A stretch of 64,000 bases of DNA. Source: Bacilli bacterium. Lineage in GTDB: Bacteria; Bacillota_I; Bacilli_A; RF39; UBA660. Positions within the stretch are counted from its first letter, which is position 1. Every line of letters begins with the position of its first letter. Of this stretch, positions 30,762 to 40,243 are shown one piece after another. The position numbers and the translations under genes are program-made. The notes under the pieces were generated by a model that did no database searches, was not told the DNA's origin, and worked only from the letters and a program-made list of their open reading frames with translations. The stretch is taken from assembly GCA_900771805.1 (NCBI GenBank), contig CAAGPL010000067.1:1-64000 (forward strand). The letters run 5' to 3'.

Positions 30762-31373
30762 ATGGAAAAATTAACAAATAGACAAAAAGATGTTTTGGAT
30801 TATGTTAAAAGTTATATAGCAAATCATGGTTACCCACCTGCTGTAAGAGAAATTGGCTTTGCTTTAGGACTTAACTCTCCAGCAACAATTCAATCACACT
30901 TAACTGCACTAGAGTCAAAAGGTTATATAAAAAAGACAAATTCAAAATACCGTTCACTTGAAATAGTTGGAAATAATGAATATTTAAATGAAGATGTAAT
31001 AAATGTTCCATTACTTGGAAAAATAACTGCTGGAACTCCAATAGAAGCTATTGAAACGCCAAATGAATATTTTAGCTTACCAGCTTACTTAATTCCAAAT
31101 AAAGAGGAAGTTTTTACTTTAAAAGTAAGCGGTGAAAGTATGATTAACGCAGGTATATTTGATGGTGACATAGTAATAGTACAAAAACAAAATGTTGCAC
31201 GAAATGGTGAAATAGTTGTTGCAATGACAATGGAAAATGAAGTTACTTTAAAAAGATTTTACAAAGAAGCTAATTATATAAGATTACAACCAGAAAATGA
31301 TACAATGGAACCAATTATACTTCCTAACTGTACTATCTTAGGAAAAGCAATCGGTCTTTATAGAAAGTTTTAA
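30762..31373 (+). CDS. lexA: LexA repressor
   Basis: SOS repressor that cleaves itself on contact with RecA filaments. N-terminal winged helix (LTNRQKDVLDYVKSYIANHG; VREIGFALGLNSPATIQSHL is the recognition region), self-cleavage site Ala-Gly in GKITAGTP (about residue 90), catalytic Ser in VSGESMINAGI (about 129) and Lys in NEVTLKRFYKE (about 166). 203 residues, normal. AAGGAG before the ATG. Two LexA boxes lie upstream, one overlapping its own promoter. Confidence 0.97.
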   Translation: MEKLTNRQKDVLDYVKSYIANHGYPPAVREIGFALGLNSPATIQSHLTALESKGYIKKTNSKYRSLEIVGNNEYLNEDVINVPLLGKITAGTPIEAIETPNEYFSLPAYLIPNKEEVFTLKVSGESMINAGIFDGDIVIVQKQNVARNGEIVVAMTMENEVTLKRFYKEANYIRLQPENDTMEPIILPNCTILGKAIGLYRKF

Positions 31374-31608
31374 GAAGGAGTGATAAAACCATGGAATGTG
31401 TTTAAATAAATAAAAAAAGGAGAAACAACACTAATTTCTCTTTTTTGTTTCTCCAAATCTATATAAAAACGCTTTTGCATGCTAGAGCGTTCTACAATAA
31501 TATATGGTTAACAAGTTAATTTGTTAACCTTTTTTAATATATTATTTTTAATAATATATCTAAATTAACATTTTTAATATGTTCATAAAGTTAAAAAAAT
31601 ATACATTT
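31374..31608. other. 235-bp noncoding region with three hairpins after lexA
   Basis: No gene seen apart from a ribosome-binding-site-preceded, four-codon frame (31391-31405: ATG GAA TGT GTT TAA). It contains GGAGAAACA/TGTTTCTCC (about 31420-31455), AACGCT/AGCGTT around 31470-31490, and a strong GGTTAACAA/TTGTTAACC terminator at 31506-31535. The first two could be part of the lexA 3' UTR or a small RNA. Confidence 0.4.
31506..31535 (+). terminator. lexA terminator
   Basis: GGTTAACAA/TTGTTAACC 9-bp stem and six T. Confidence 0.9.
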
Positions 31609-31878
31609 TTATTTTTTTAAACCTTCTATTCCACCTTTTATACTATAACAATTATATCCAAGTGCATTTAATACTCTTGCACAAGATAAACTTACCTTTC
31701 CTAAGTCACAAATCAAATAATATTTTTCATTCTTATTTATATATAATTCTGGATTCGACATAAGCTTAATTCTAGGTATGTTTATACTAAAAGGAATACT
31801 ATTATTAGCAAAATCTAAAGGACTTCTTACATCAATTATTTTTGATTTATCATAAACCTTTTCAAAATCAATTTCCAA
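31609..31878 (-). CDS. Rhodanese-like domain protein
   Basis: A single rhodanese domain, here about 89 residues. Seen: KIIDVRSPLDFANNSIPFSINIP (the DVR..xEF..GHIPGAxNIP strand-turn) and the active-site loop YYLICDLGKVSLSCARVL, with a catalytic Cys at about residue 57, then LGYNCYSIKGGIEGLKK, the usual ending. Rhodaneses carry sulfur as a persulfide for thiolation or detoxification; the partner is unknown. I favour a TTG start with GAGGTGAT upstream; an in-frame GTG overlapping that site is the alternative. It lies downstream of virD4 and may be the last gene of that transcript. Confidence 0.85.
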   Translation of the reverse strand: MEIDFEKVYDKSKIIDVRSPLDFANNSIPFSINIPRIKLMSNPELYINKNEKYYLICDLGKVSLSCARVLNALGYNCYSIKGGIEGLKK

Positions 31879-31931
31879 AGTAATCACCTCTTTTTAATAT
31901 ATGAAAAAAAGCACTTTGTGTTAAGTGCTTT

Positions 31932-34271
31932 TTACTCAAAGAATTCATCAAAAAAATCTTCATCATCTTTTTCTTTATTATTCATTATTTTATCTTTTTC
32001 TTCTTTATTAGTATATGTATTATCCTTAATTAAATCAGGTTTTTCTTCTTCTTTATTTGTACTTAATGATTCTTTATTTTCTGTTATATCTTCATCATCT
32101 AAAGATAAATCCTCTAAATAATCATCCATTATATCATGTACTTTATTTTCTTGTGTTTTATTAAATGGATTAAGTTCTATTTTATTATCTTCCATCATGT
32201 TCTTTATAGTTGGTTTTTCTGATGCAACAGCCTCATTTTCTTTAGCTTCGTTATTAGCTTTTTCCTCAGCTTCTAGCTCTGCTATTCTTGCATCTATCTT
32301 CTTAATCATATCATCAATATTTAAATTTTCATCACTATTTGTATTCATAAAAGGATTAACTTGTTTATTTTGCATTTCAAATGGATTTGCATTATTTGTT
32401 GATCCAAATGGATTGCTTATTGGAGCACCAAAAGGAGATGATTGTCCAAATGGAGATGGTCCAAATGGAGATGATTGTCCAAAAGGAGAAGATTCAGATG
32501 AAAACAATTCATTTCTTTTTTCTTCTTTTTTCTTTTTTACAAATTCTCTTATATCAAATAACTTAATTGGCTTTTGCTCATGTGTTGGTAACGTAGCCTT
32601 TGGAACTCTTTCGTTATTTTTACCATGACCAAAATCAGTATTCCAAAATGGTAAAAATTTAGTTCTAAGTGGTGGAAGACGATGTTTTAAAACAAGTACT
32701 TCATCCTGTTTAAATCTTTGAAGTTCAGTAACAGTAATAAGTGGTCTCGTTTCTTCTTTTTGATCTTTTCCTACTTTTACAATCTTGTCACCACATAATT
32801 TACTAATTTCTTCAAGTGCTGATAATTCACCTGTTAAAAGATATACTATATTACCACAGTTACCACGAATTGTCTCAGCATCTTCATTACCATAAACTTG
32901 TTTTAACTGTGCAAAGTTTTGAATAATCATAGTCATTCTTATTTGTCTTGAACGAGCCGCTGTAATCATAGTTGTAATATCTTTAAATTTAGGCATATTA
33001 GCAAATTCATCAAGTAAGAAATTTGTTCTAATAGGAAGCTTACCTCCATGTCTTTGTGCTACTGCAATTAATGATTCATAACATTGTTTTATAAATATAG
33101 TTGCAAGTGCATGATATGTTGTTTTTTCATCCTGTATAATCATAAATACAGCTGTTTTTCTTTCACCTATTGTTTCCATATCAAAATCACTACGTGATAA
33201 CATTTCAGCTAAATTTTGAGTAACAGCAAATACTTTTATTTTTTGTTTTAAAACAGATTCAATAGAATTTTTAGTATCTTGTGGTGCATTAACAGTTCCT
33301 AAAGCATTTATAGCAGCAGGACTTGCAGGGTCTTTAAATTTGAAATATTCTTTAGCATATGTTGAAGCTCCAATTTTTTCTTCACCAACAGTCATCATTA
33401 AATTAACGGTTGATATACTTATTTCATCTTCTTTAGCATCTTCAAACATACCAAGAGAAAGACCTGTTAAATAGTCAGCAGCCGAATTAGTCCAGAAAGG
33501 ATCATCAGCCTTTTCATCTGTTGCTATATTAATAGCCATATCATTTAAAAGTTCATTAGCCTTATCTTGATTACCTTCTTTATAATATTTGTAAGGAAGT
33601 GTATAAGGGTTCCAACAACTACCATTTTTAGGATCACGAAAATTAACTACTATTACATCATATCCTAAGTCTTTTAACATTTCACCATTTTTTTCAAATA
33701 TTTCACCCTTAGGATCAGTAATAACCATTGATTCACCTTTTTTTGCTAAAAGATTTACTAATGGATTAATTATCATCTGGGTTTTACCAGATCCGGTTGC
33801 ACCAATAACTAAAGAATGGGCTTCACCATTATCAACATATACTAAATTCTTTTTCTTATCATAAACCAAAGGAAATCCGGCTGAAACTGATTCTTTTGCC
33901 ATTATTTCAACAGGTTCAACATCATTAAATTTTTTATACTCATCTTCCTTAGCAAATCTACCAAAACCGTTTTCTTTTTTACCTTCTTTAAATCCAAAAC
34001 CTTTTTCTCTAGTATAAAAGTGTGATGAAACACTTGCTGTTAAAATTATAATTGCTAATATCCAAAAAATAATAGTATATCCCAAATATGGCGGAAAAAA
34101 TCCTTTCACAAAATTAAAGGTCCAACCAATATTTTCTTGCGTTGAATTAATTCCGCTTGAAGTTATATGATAAAAATTAACAACCAACATAGAAACAACT
34201 ATTAAAAGTAACAAACAAGCCCATAAAAATGCAACTACATCTTTTTTTTCTGCCCTAAATTTAAGTTTCAT
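31932..34271 (-). CDS. VirD4/TraG-type type IV coupling protein
   Basis: Membrane ATPase that delivers DNA or protein substrates to a type IV secretion channel. Two N-terminal membrane helices (about residues 13-33 and 62-82), Walker A VIGATGSGKTQM (about 155-166), the VirD4 block SMVITDPKGEIFE, Walker B NFLLDEFANMPKF (about 416-428) and the GNCGNIVYLLTG region. The C-terminal ~230 residues form an unusual cytoplasmic tail: short PFGQSS-type repeats (about 580-610), then coiled coil and a strongly acidic end (DDEDFFDEFFE), possibly a substrate-recruitment platform. 779 residues. No relaxase in the window. Confidence 0.92.
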   Translation of the reverse strand: MKLKFRAEKKDVVAFLWACLLLLIVVSMLVVNFYHITSSGINSTQENIGWTFNFVKGFFPPYLGYTIIFWILAIIILTASVSSHFYTREKGFGFKEGKKENGFGRFAKEDEYKKFNDVEPVEIMAKESVSAGFPLVYDKKKNLVYVDNGEAHSLVIGATGSGKTQMIINPLVNLLAKKGESMVITDPKGEIFEKNGEMLKDLGYDVIVVNFRDPKNGSCWNPYTLPYKYYKEGNQDKANELLNDMAINIATDEKADDPFWTNSAADYLTGLSLGMFEDAKEDEISISTVNLMMTVGEEKIGASTYAKEYFKFKDPASPAAINALGTVNAPQDTKNSIESVLKQKIKVFAVTQNLAEMLSRSDFDMETIGERKTAVFMIIQDEKTTYHALATIFIKQCYESLIAVAQRHGGKLPIRTNFLLDEFANMPKFKDITTMITAARSRQIRMTMIIQNFAQLKQVYGNEDAETIRGNCGNIVYLLTGELSALEEISKLCGDKIVKVGKDQKEETRPLITVTELQRFKQDEVLVLKHRLPPLRTKFLPFWNTDFGHGKNNERVPKATLPTHEQKPIKLFDIREFVKKKKEEKRNELFSSESSPFGQSSPFGPSPFGQSSPFGAPISNPFGSTNNANPFEMQNKQVNPFMNTNSDENLNIDDMIKKIDARIAELEAEEKANNEAKENEAVASEKPTIKNMMEDNKIELNPFNKTQENKVHDIMDDYLEDLSLDDEDITENKESLSTNKEEEKPDLIKDNTYTNKEEKDKIMNNKEKDDEDFFDEFFE

Positions 34272-34356
34272 AAATTATCCTCCTAACTTTAGATAATAAC
34301 AACTATTCATATAAAAACATTATACCAAATATTTAAAATATTTGGTATAATTTTTC

Positions 34357-35076
34357 TTAATATTCTAATCTATTGTTTTTATATTTTTTATATAATATCA
34401 TTCCAGATATTGATATTATAAGAATTATAATAAATATTGTAAATATCTTTGTTCCGATATTAGTTGCTTTTTTATTATGTATTTTTAATTCTTCTTTTTG
34501 TTTTTCTTCTTTCATTCTATTTTTGCTAATTTTGAAATATACTTTTTTTGATATATCTGTACTTTGATCAAAAATCCATGTATATGTACTTTTACTAACA
34601 TTATCAGCATTATTTTCTACTAAACCACCTGGCACTGTAATATTTAAATTTACTTTTGTCACATCAAATTTTTTTTCACTCAATGGCTTTGAAATAAGAT
34701 TATCATTAACACTTTCAACAGTATAATATTCTTCATCTTCTATACATTCAATATTTTTATATAAATATTGAGAAAACAAACTATATTTTATAGTTTCACA
34801 TATATTATTTTCTTCCTTATAAAAAGTAACATCTGTATCATTCTTATTTTCAGAAATTTGATAAGAATACTTTTTATATCTTATTGCATTATCATAATAA
34901 TCTATGAATGATTTTGCATACTCTGTTGGAGTATTATAATTAACCGCTTTTTTATTTTCAAAATTTATAACTATTTCCTCTTTTATATTACCATTATAGT
35001 CAATATTAATATTTGCATTTGCTGTACAACCTGTTAAAATTAGTAAAATAATAAAAATACTTATCTTTTTTTTCAT
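34357..35076 (-). CDS. Lipoprotein with C-terminal membrane helix, T4SS cluster
   Basis: Lipobox LTGC at about residue 17 anchors the N-terminus by lipid; a second anchor is predicted at about residues 210-230 (IFTIFIIILIISISGMILY) with a basic cytoplasmic tail, so the ~190-residue ectodomain is tethered at both ends. The ectodomain is beta-rich, resembling LppM-like domains of bacterial lipoproteins, whose start NANINIDYNGNIKEEIVINF is typical (a resemblance only). It lies between the wall hydrolase and virD4 in the secretion cluster, ten bases after the hydrolase gene, so it is probably a component or accessory of the apparatus. Confidence 0.75.
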   Translation of the reverse strand: MKKKISIFIILLILTGCTANANINIDYNGNIKEEIVINFENKKAVNYNTPTEYAKSFIDYYDNAIRYKKYSYQISENKNDTDVTFYKEENNICETIKYSLFSQYLYKNIECIEDEEYYTVESVNDNLISKPLSEKKFDVTKVNLNITVPGGLVENNADNVSKSTYTWIFDQSTDISKKVYFKISKNRMKEEKQKEELKIHNKKATNIGTKIFTIFIIILIISISGMILYKKYKNNRLEY

Positions 35077-35086
35077 ATAAATCTCC

Positions 35087-38000
35087 CTAATTTTCTAAAA
35101 AATATAAATAACCCTTATATGTATATTGTGAGCCACCATTAAAATACTTTTTAAATTCATCAAAACTATTAAATTCTTTATAAGTAAATCTTACACAACT
35201 TAAATCATTTTTTGAACAATTACCTCTAGCATATCCATCTGTATAAATTATTTTTTGTTTATCTTCACTTACATATTCAATTAATCCAACATGGCCATGT
35301 TTTGGAGATGAAGTTGAATCCAATCCAATAAATGTTCCTGATTTTATATCATCTATACTTAAACTACCAACAAATCCTTTAGAAGCAGTACCATTAGGAT
35401 AAAAATCTTTTCCATCCCCATATTGATTTATTACTCTATTTTTATATGTTTTGCATTTATTTTCTGGTAAACTACCATTATCACATAATTCTTTTAATAT
35501 TTCCATAGCTCTATTTCTAACATACCAAACGCATTGTCCTACATTTCTTTCATCTCTAACCCAAAGCATGTTATTTCCCTTCCAATCATCTTTTGGATTT
35601 GTTTTACGAATAGTAAAATTATATACTTCTTCTTTAAACTCATTTAATCTTAAAAATCCGGTAAATTTATCAGATGGTTCTATAACTACATTTCCAGTTA
35701 TAGAATCTTCGTAAATCCATTTATTATCACCTGCATAAATTGCAAATACAGTTTTATCAGATGAATATCCAATATCACCTAATAATAAATTTTCCTGAGT
35801 TATTTCATATGAATTATTTACTATATTTTGAAAATCATTTGTATTTTCAAAATTATTATTAATAGTTGACCAATATACCCAATTAATAAATCCTATATTT
35901 CCTAAACCTGTTTTTATCTCATTTCCTAAAGAATCATTTGTTATACCAAAATTATTTTCTTCATAGCCTGGGCTTTTTGCAAGTGAACTATCAACAAATG
36001 GAATTTTATTTGCATAAGAGCTTGCAAAAGAAACAATCTTATTTCTTGTTGAAGTTAAGTTAGTAGTATTATTTGAGCATATTGTATTACTTACAGTTTT
36101 TATAGTAGCATCATTTCCAGAAACAGTTGCAATACTATATAATGTATAAAATGAACTTAAAATTTCGCTATAATTTTTTCCAGTCATAGCTTCCATCGAA
36201 TCTTGTCTCATACAACTTCCTATTTTACAAGATGAACCTGCATAATATGCTGTTTTAGCTACATTACCATTTGAATCTAACATATAAATATCTTTTGTTT
36301 CTTCCCAAGCCTGGTTATATAGTGCTTTTTGTGTTTCACTTGCCGCTGGTCTATTAGCACCATGAAATAATTTGTTGTTACCATTATTATTATATCCATA
36401 ATGATTTTGTATATTTGAATCATTACAACCTTTTTCAACATGACAAAAATCTTGATCCGCAGTTGACCATAACATAGAAATTACATATGCTCCTGTTGAG
36501 TCATCTTTCATGGCTTTACGTCTAGATAAAGCAAAACTTTTTACAGCTACCATTTGAGCCTCTATAATTCCTAAATCAGTTACACCAGAGATTTCTTCAT
36601 AAACAACACCTTTAACATACTCTTCTAATGATAAATATGAATCATAATAACTCTCAGAGCATTGTGACATATTACTACATCCGGGTTTTTTCAAATCTAT
36701 AACAACACCAGTTGTTATCAAATCAGGAGTACTAACACTTCCGGCATCTACTAAAGTTGAAGAACAAGTTGCATTTTCAAAAACATAATCAATAAATAAC
36801 TTTTTTTTTGATTTTAAATCCTCTATTATTGCAGTTTTTAAACCATCCTTATCACTAGAATTATCTATCATGCTTTTATATGCTTTATCATTACTAAAAT
36901 ATTCATTTTTTAAATATTCATAATAAGCATTTTCATCGCCTTTGTTAAGTTCCTTCAATAATTTTTTTAATTTGTTTCTATAACTATATTTTCTAAATAA
37001 TTCTAAATAAAAATCATTAGAACTTGTGTTATCTTCCTCTTCTTCTACAGAATCTTTATCATCTGTATCTTCTTCATCTATCAATTTATCATCAACTTCA
37101 TCAGAATAATCTTTTGAAATTTTAAGTGATACATCACTACTCCATAAATTATTATAATAAGGATAGATAACTGTAATCATTGCAAGTGTTCCATCAGCAG
37201 TAGGATATTTTTCAAAAAGTTTTCTTATTTTTGATAACGTTTTTGCATCTGTTTTAGAATAATTAGACAAGTTATCATTTACATTACCCTTTTTACCAGG
37301 AACAGCCGATGCAATTATAAAAGCTAATGTTGCTGCTATTATTAGCACTAACAAAACAGGCCAAATTGCTGCTATAATACCAGCAATAGTCTTAATGGCA
37401 TTAGCTATCTTTTTTATAGTTTTAACAGTTTTTTCTCCTGCTTTTTTAGCATTTTGTACTGCTTTTTTTCCTTTTTCTACAGCATTCTTTCCTTTATTAA
37501 TTGCCTGTCCTGCCCTACTATTATTAAATCTATTTTTGGCACCATTTTTAATACCATTTTTAATACCATTTTTAGCTCTATCCATCATTTCTTTTGGATT
37601 TTTTGGTCTATTATTCCATTTGTTTTTTAAATCATCTCTTTTTTTATCTAAAGCTGATTTAGGAGATTTTGAATTTTTATTATCATCTTTTTTTTGTGGC
37701 TTATTATCATTTGGCTTTTCAGATTTATTTTGATTATCTTTATTTGGCGTATTTTCTGATTTATCCTTTTTATTATTATTTTCATCAGGTGTATTTTCAT
37801 TTTTTTCTTTATTTTCATTTGAATTTTCTAGTGCATTATCTTTATTCGAATTATCTTCCTTATTATTAGTTTCATCTGTATTCTCACTATTAGAATCAGT
37901 ATTTTCATTATTTTGAGATTCCCCACTATTGTTACTAGATTCATTATCTTCATTTAAATTAGAACCAGCATTATCTTTATTGCCTTCAGAATCAGAATCA

Positions 38001-38374
38001 CCTTCTTTTGATGTATCAGACGATTCATTTTCTTCTGGGGTATTATCTTGCTGTTCATTTGAGTCTTCTAAAGAATCCTCATTTTCATCGGCATCTAAAT
38101 TTTCATTATCATCATCTATTTCTGAATCATTTTCAGTATCATCAGAAATATCATCCATATCATTATTAACATCAGAATCATTATCAGATACATCTTCTAT
38201 ATCATCATTATTTTCTTTTACACCTAAACTGTCATCAACATTTTTATTTTCTCCACTATCAGGTGAAGCCTTTAATTCTCCTTTTATTTCCCCTTCTATT
38301 TCTACTATAACATCATCGAAATTAAAATCATTATTAGAATTATTTACAGTTTTATTTTTATCTTTATTATTCAT
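35087..38374 (-). CDS. SpoIID + CHAP peptidoglycan hydrolase of the T4SS
   Basis: A 1095-residue membrane-anchored wall hydrolase, in the place of VirB1/CwlT in Gram-positive T4SSs. A disordered, acidic Asn/Asp/Glu/Ser-rich cytoplasmic region (about residues 1-245) and a basic Lys/Asn repeat region (245-330, GIKNGIKNGAKN) precede one membrane helix (about 330-360). Outside: a SpoIID lytic transglycosylase domain (SLEEYVKGVVYEEISG with catalytic Glu, about 580-760) and a CHAP amidase/endopeptidase domain (GQCVWYVRNRA with Cys, about 948; KHGHVGLIEYV with His, about 1025). Start at the ATG after GGATGGTG. Unusual: SpoIID replaces the usual SLT/NlpC pair. Confidence 0.85.
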   Translation of the reverse strand: MNNKDKNKTVNNSNNDFNFDDVIVEIEGEIKGELKASPDSGENKNVDDSLGVKENNDDIEDVSDNDSDVNNDMDDISDDTENDSEIDDDNENLDADENEDSLEDSNEQQDNTPEENESSDTSKEGDSDSEGNKDNAGSNLNEDNESSNNSGESQNNENTDSNSENTDETNNKEDNSNKDNALENSNENKEKNENTPDENNNKKDKSENTPNKDNQNKSEKPNDNKPQKKDDNKNSKSPKSALDKKRDDLKNKWNNRPKNPKEMMDRAKNGIKNGIKNGAKNRFNNSRAGQAINKGKNAVEKGKKAVQNAKKAGEKTVKTIKKIANAIKTIAGIIAAIWPVLLVLIIAATLAFIIASAVPGKKGNVNDNLSNYSKTDAKTLSKIRKLFEKYPTADGTLAMITVIYPYYNNLWSSDVSLKISKDYSDEVDDKLIDEEDTDDKDSVEEEEDNTSSNDFYLELFRKYSYRNKLKKLLKELNKGDENAYYEYLKNEYFSNDKAYKSMIDNSSDKDGLKTAIIEDLKSKKKLFIDYVFENATCSSTLVDAGSVSTPDLITTGVVIDLKKPGCSNMSQCSESYYDSYLSLEEYVKGVVYEEISGVTDLGIIEAQMVAVKSFALSRRKAMKDDSTGAYVISMLWSTADQDFCHVEKGCNDSNIQNHYGYNNNGNNKLFHGANRPAASETQKALYNQAWEETKDIYMLDSNGNVAKTAYYAGSSCKIGSCMRQDSMEAMTGKNYSEILSSFYTLYSIATVSGNDATIKTVSNTICSNNTTNLTSTRNKIVSFASSYANKIPFVDSSLAKSPGYEENNFGITNDSLGNEIKTGLGNIGFINWVYWSTINNNFENTNDFQNIVNNSYEITQENLLLGDIGYSSDKTVFAIYAGDNKWIYEDSITGNVVIEPSDKFTGFLRLNEFKEEVYNFTIRKTNPKDDWKGNNMLWVRDERNVGQCVWYVRNRAMEILKELCDNGSLPENKCKTYKNRVINQYGDGKDFYPNGTASKGFVGSLSIDDIKSGTFIGLDSTSSPKHGHVGLIEYVSEDKQKIIYTDGYARGNCSKNDLSCVRFTYKEFNSFDEFKKYFNGGSQYTYKGYLYFLEN

Positions 38375-38446
38375 AAATACACCATCCATACTAATATAGA
38401 ATAATTATAGCATAATAGCTTATAAAAAAAAAGATGCATAAGCATC

Positions 38447-40243
38447 TTATAAACCTCCACCAGAACCAAATGAATCTAATTCTGCTTCTGTTACATTAAT
38501 ATCAATTCTCATTCTTCTACTACCACAAACAAGTAGTGCTTCACCTTGATTATATCTTTTAATACTTTCTTTTTCTTGTTCATTAAGGTCTATTAACATT
38601 GCTAAATCTTCAGCTCCCTGCTTTTTAAGACCCATTATCAAATAATAAGAAGCATTATCAAATATAGCCTTTCCTTGAGTTAAAACTGCTTGATCAGCAA
38701 AATCAGATGGTTGTTGTGTAATAAGTAATGTACCACTATTATACTTTCTAGCACGTCTTTGTATTTGTGCTAAAAAGTCAGCTCCTATTGTATTATTACC
38801 AGATAATAATATATGTGCTTCATCTACCATCATTACTGTATTAATAGATCTATCTAAACAGTGACTCCATGCATATTTTAATATATTAAAGAAAAGTGCA
38901 TTTCTTATATTTTCATCTGCATTCATTAAGTCTCTTATATTAAACACTATAAACTTAGTTTGAGGATGAATAGTTGTATGACCATCAAAATAGAATTTTA
39001 ATTCTTTAACAAGAGGTCTTATTTTTAATTCTAATCTTTCTAATATATCTCTTTCATGAGTTAATTGATCTCCATAAGCTTCTAATCTTCTTACTAATGT
39101 TTCATATAAATCAGAAAATGTTGGATATTGTTCTGATGTTAAATTAGAAAAATCACTTTGAAATGATATTCCAAAACGTTGATATGTCATTTGAGCAATT
39201 TCACTAAACATAGTTAAAACGTCTTCTGTAATTGTTGGATCATAATACTTCATAAACGCTTTTAAAAATTGTAATGTTTTAGTAAGAACTGTATATCCTA
39301 ATCCATTTTTCAAATCTTCTTCATCAGCTTCTAATATTACTTCAAGTGGATTAATCATACCAAATTCTCCACCTTTGCCTAAATCTATGAAATCTCCTTG
39401 CATACGAGATGCCATTTCTTCAAGTTCTCCTTCTGGATCAATAACAACTGTTTTATACCCATTTCTTATATAAGTTCTTAATAATAATTTAGCTGCTGTT
39501 GATTTACCACTACCTGTTGTACCTAGTATAATCATATTAGCATTATTACGATTAAATTCTTTTCTTATTTGATATAAAAATTGGTTAAATAATATAACTC
39601 CTCCAGAAAAATCAGTTCCCAAAAGACATGATGGTCCTGGATCTTTTAAACTATCAAAAATAAACGGATACATAGCTGCTATTGTAGGAGATGTAATTGG
39701 TGTTCCAATTTGCTCTTCTATATCTTGTTTAGGAAATATAGGTAAAATTGATTTAAGTACCTTTCTTTGTTCAAATCTTAAAGGTATTGCTCTTAAATCC
39801 ATTGCTGATAAATAATTTTTTATTTGTAATTTCTTTTGTTCTAATTGTTCTTTAGAATCAGCTGTTATAACAATATGCATTTGAAAATCAAAAATTTTAG
39901 ACTGATTAGTTGTAATCATTTGAATAAAATCATTTAAAGAATCATAATCCTGTCTTAATTGTTCTTGTGCAGTTTTATCATTTTCTTTTTCATAAGCTGC
40001 TTTTAATTCTGCTAACTGCTTATTAAGCATTTTCGACATAACAGAAAATGGTAATGGAATATGCTTAATAACTACTTTAACGCCTGAATTATTTGTTATA
40101 TCAGATAAAAAACCAGGACTTATCCATTTAGGATATGAAATAACGGTTAAAATTGTACACCATTTATCACTTATTATAAACTCAGATGGTTTAAATTCTA
40201 ACCCTTTAGGTGCAAGTTCTTTTTTTATATTAATATTTGCCAT
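38447..40243 (-). CDS. VirB4-type T4SS ATPase (TraE/TrbE)
   Basis: Energises type IV secretion and pilus assembly. Walker A IILGTTGSGKSTAAKL (about residue 236-251), TVVIDPEGELEEM, Walker B NTVMMVDEAHILLSG (about 455-469) and the RARKYNSGTLLITQQPSDF arginine/sensor block are all VirB4 hallmarks. 598 residues: it lacks the first part of the usual N-terminal domain, which is encoded by the separate gene just upstream. Its ATG overlaps that gene's stop by one base. Strongly supported. Confidence 0.94.
   Translation of the reverse strand: MANINIKKELAPKGLEFKPSEFIISDKWCTILTVISYPKWISPGFLSDITNNSGVKVVIKHIPLPFSVMSKMLNKQLAELKAAYEKENDKTAQEQLRQDYDSLNDFIQMITTNQSKIFDFQMHIVITADSKEQLEQKKLQIKNYLSAMDLRAIPLRFEQRKVLKSILPIFPKQDIEEQIGTPITSPTIAAMYPFIFDSLKDPGPSCLLGTDFSGGVILFNQFLYQIRKEFNRNNANMIILGTTGSGKSTAAKLLLRTYIRNGYKTVVIDPEGELEEMASRMQGDFIDLGKGGEFGMINPLEVILEADEEDLKNGLGYTVLTKTLQFLKAFMKYYDPTITEDVLTMFSEIAQMTYQRFGISFQSDFSNLTSEQYPTFSDLYETLVRRLEAYGDQLTHERDILERLELKIRPLVKELKFYFDGHTTIHPQTKFIVFNIRDLMNADENIRNALFFNILKYAWSHCLDRSINTVMMVDEAHILLSGNNTIGADFLAQIQRRARKYNSGTLLITQQPSDFADQAVLTQGKAIFDNASYYLIMGLKKQGAEDLAMLIDLNEQEKESIKRYNQGEALLVCGSRRMRIDINVTEAELDSFGSGGGL

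Noticed and set aside
31391..31405. Four-codon frame MECV after lexA as a gene
   Set aside because: Ribosome binding site is good but the frame is too short to claim; mentioned only as part of the structured region.
32381..32500. Tandem DNA repeat or CRISPR-like array
   Set aside because: The repetition encodes SPFGQ-type peptide repeats within the VirD4 tail; units are short, adjacent and without spacers.
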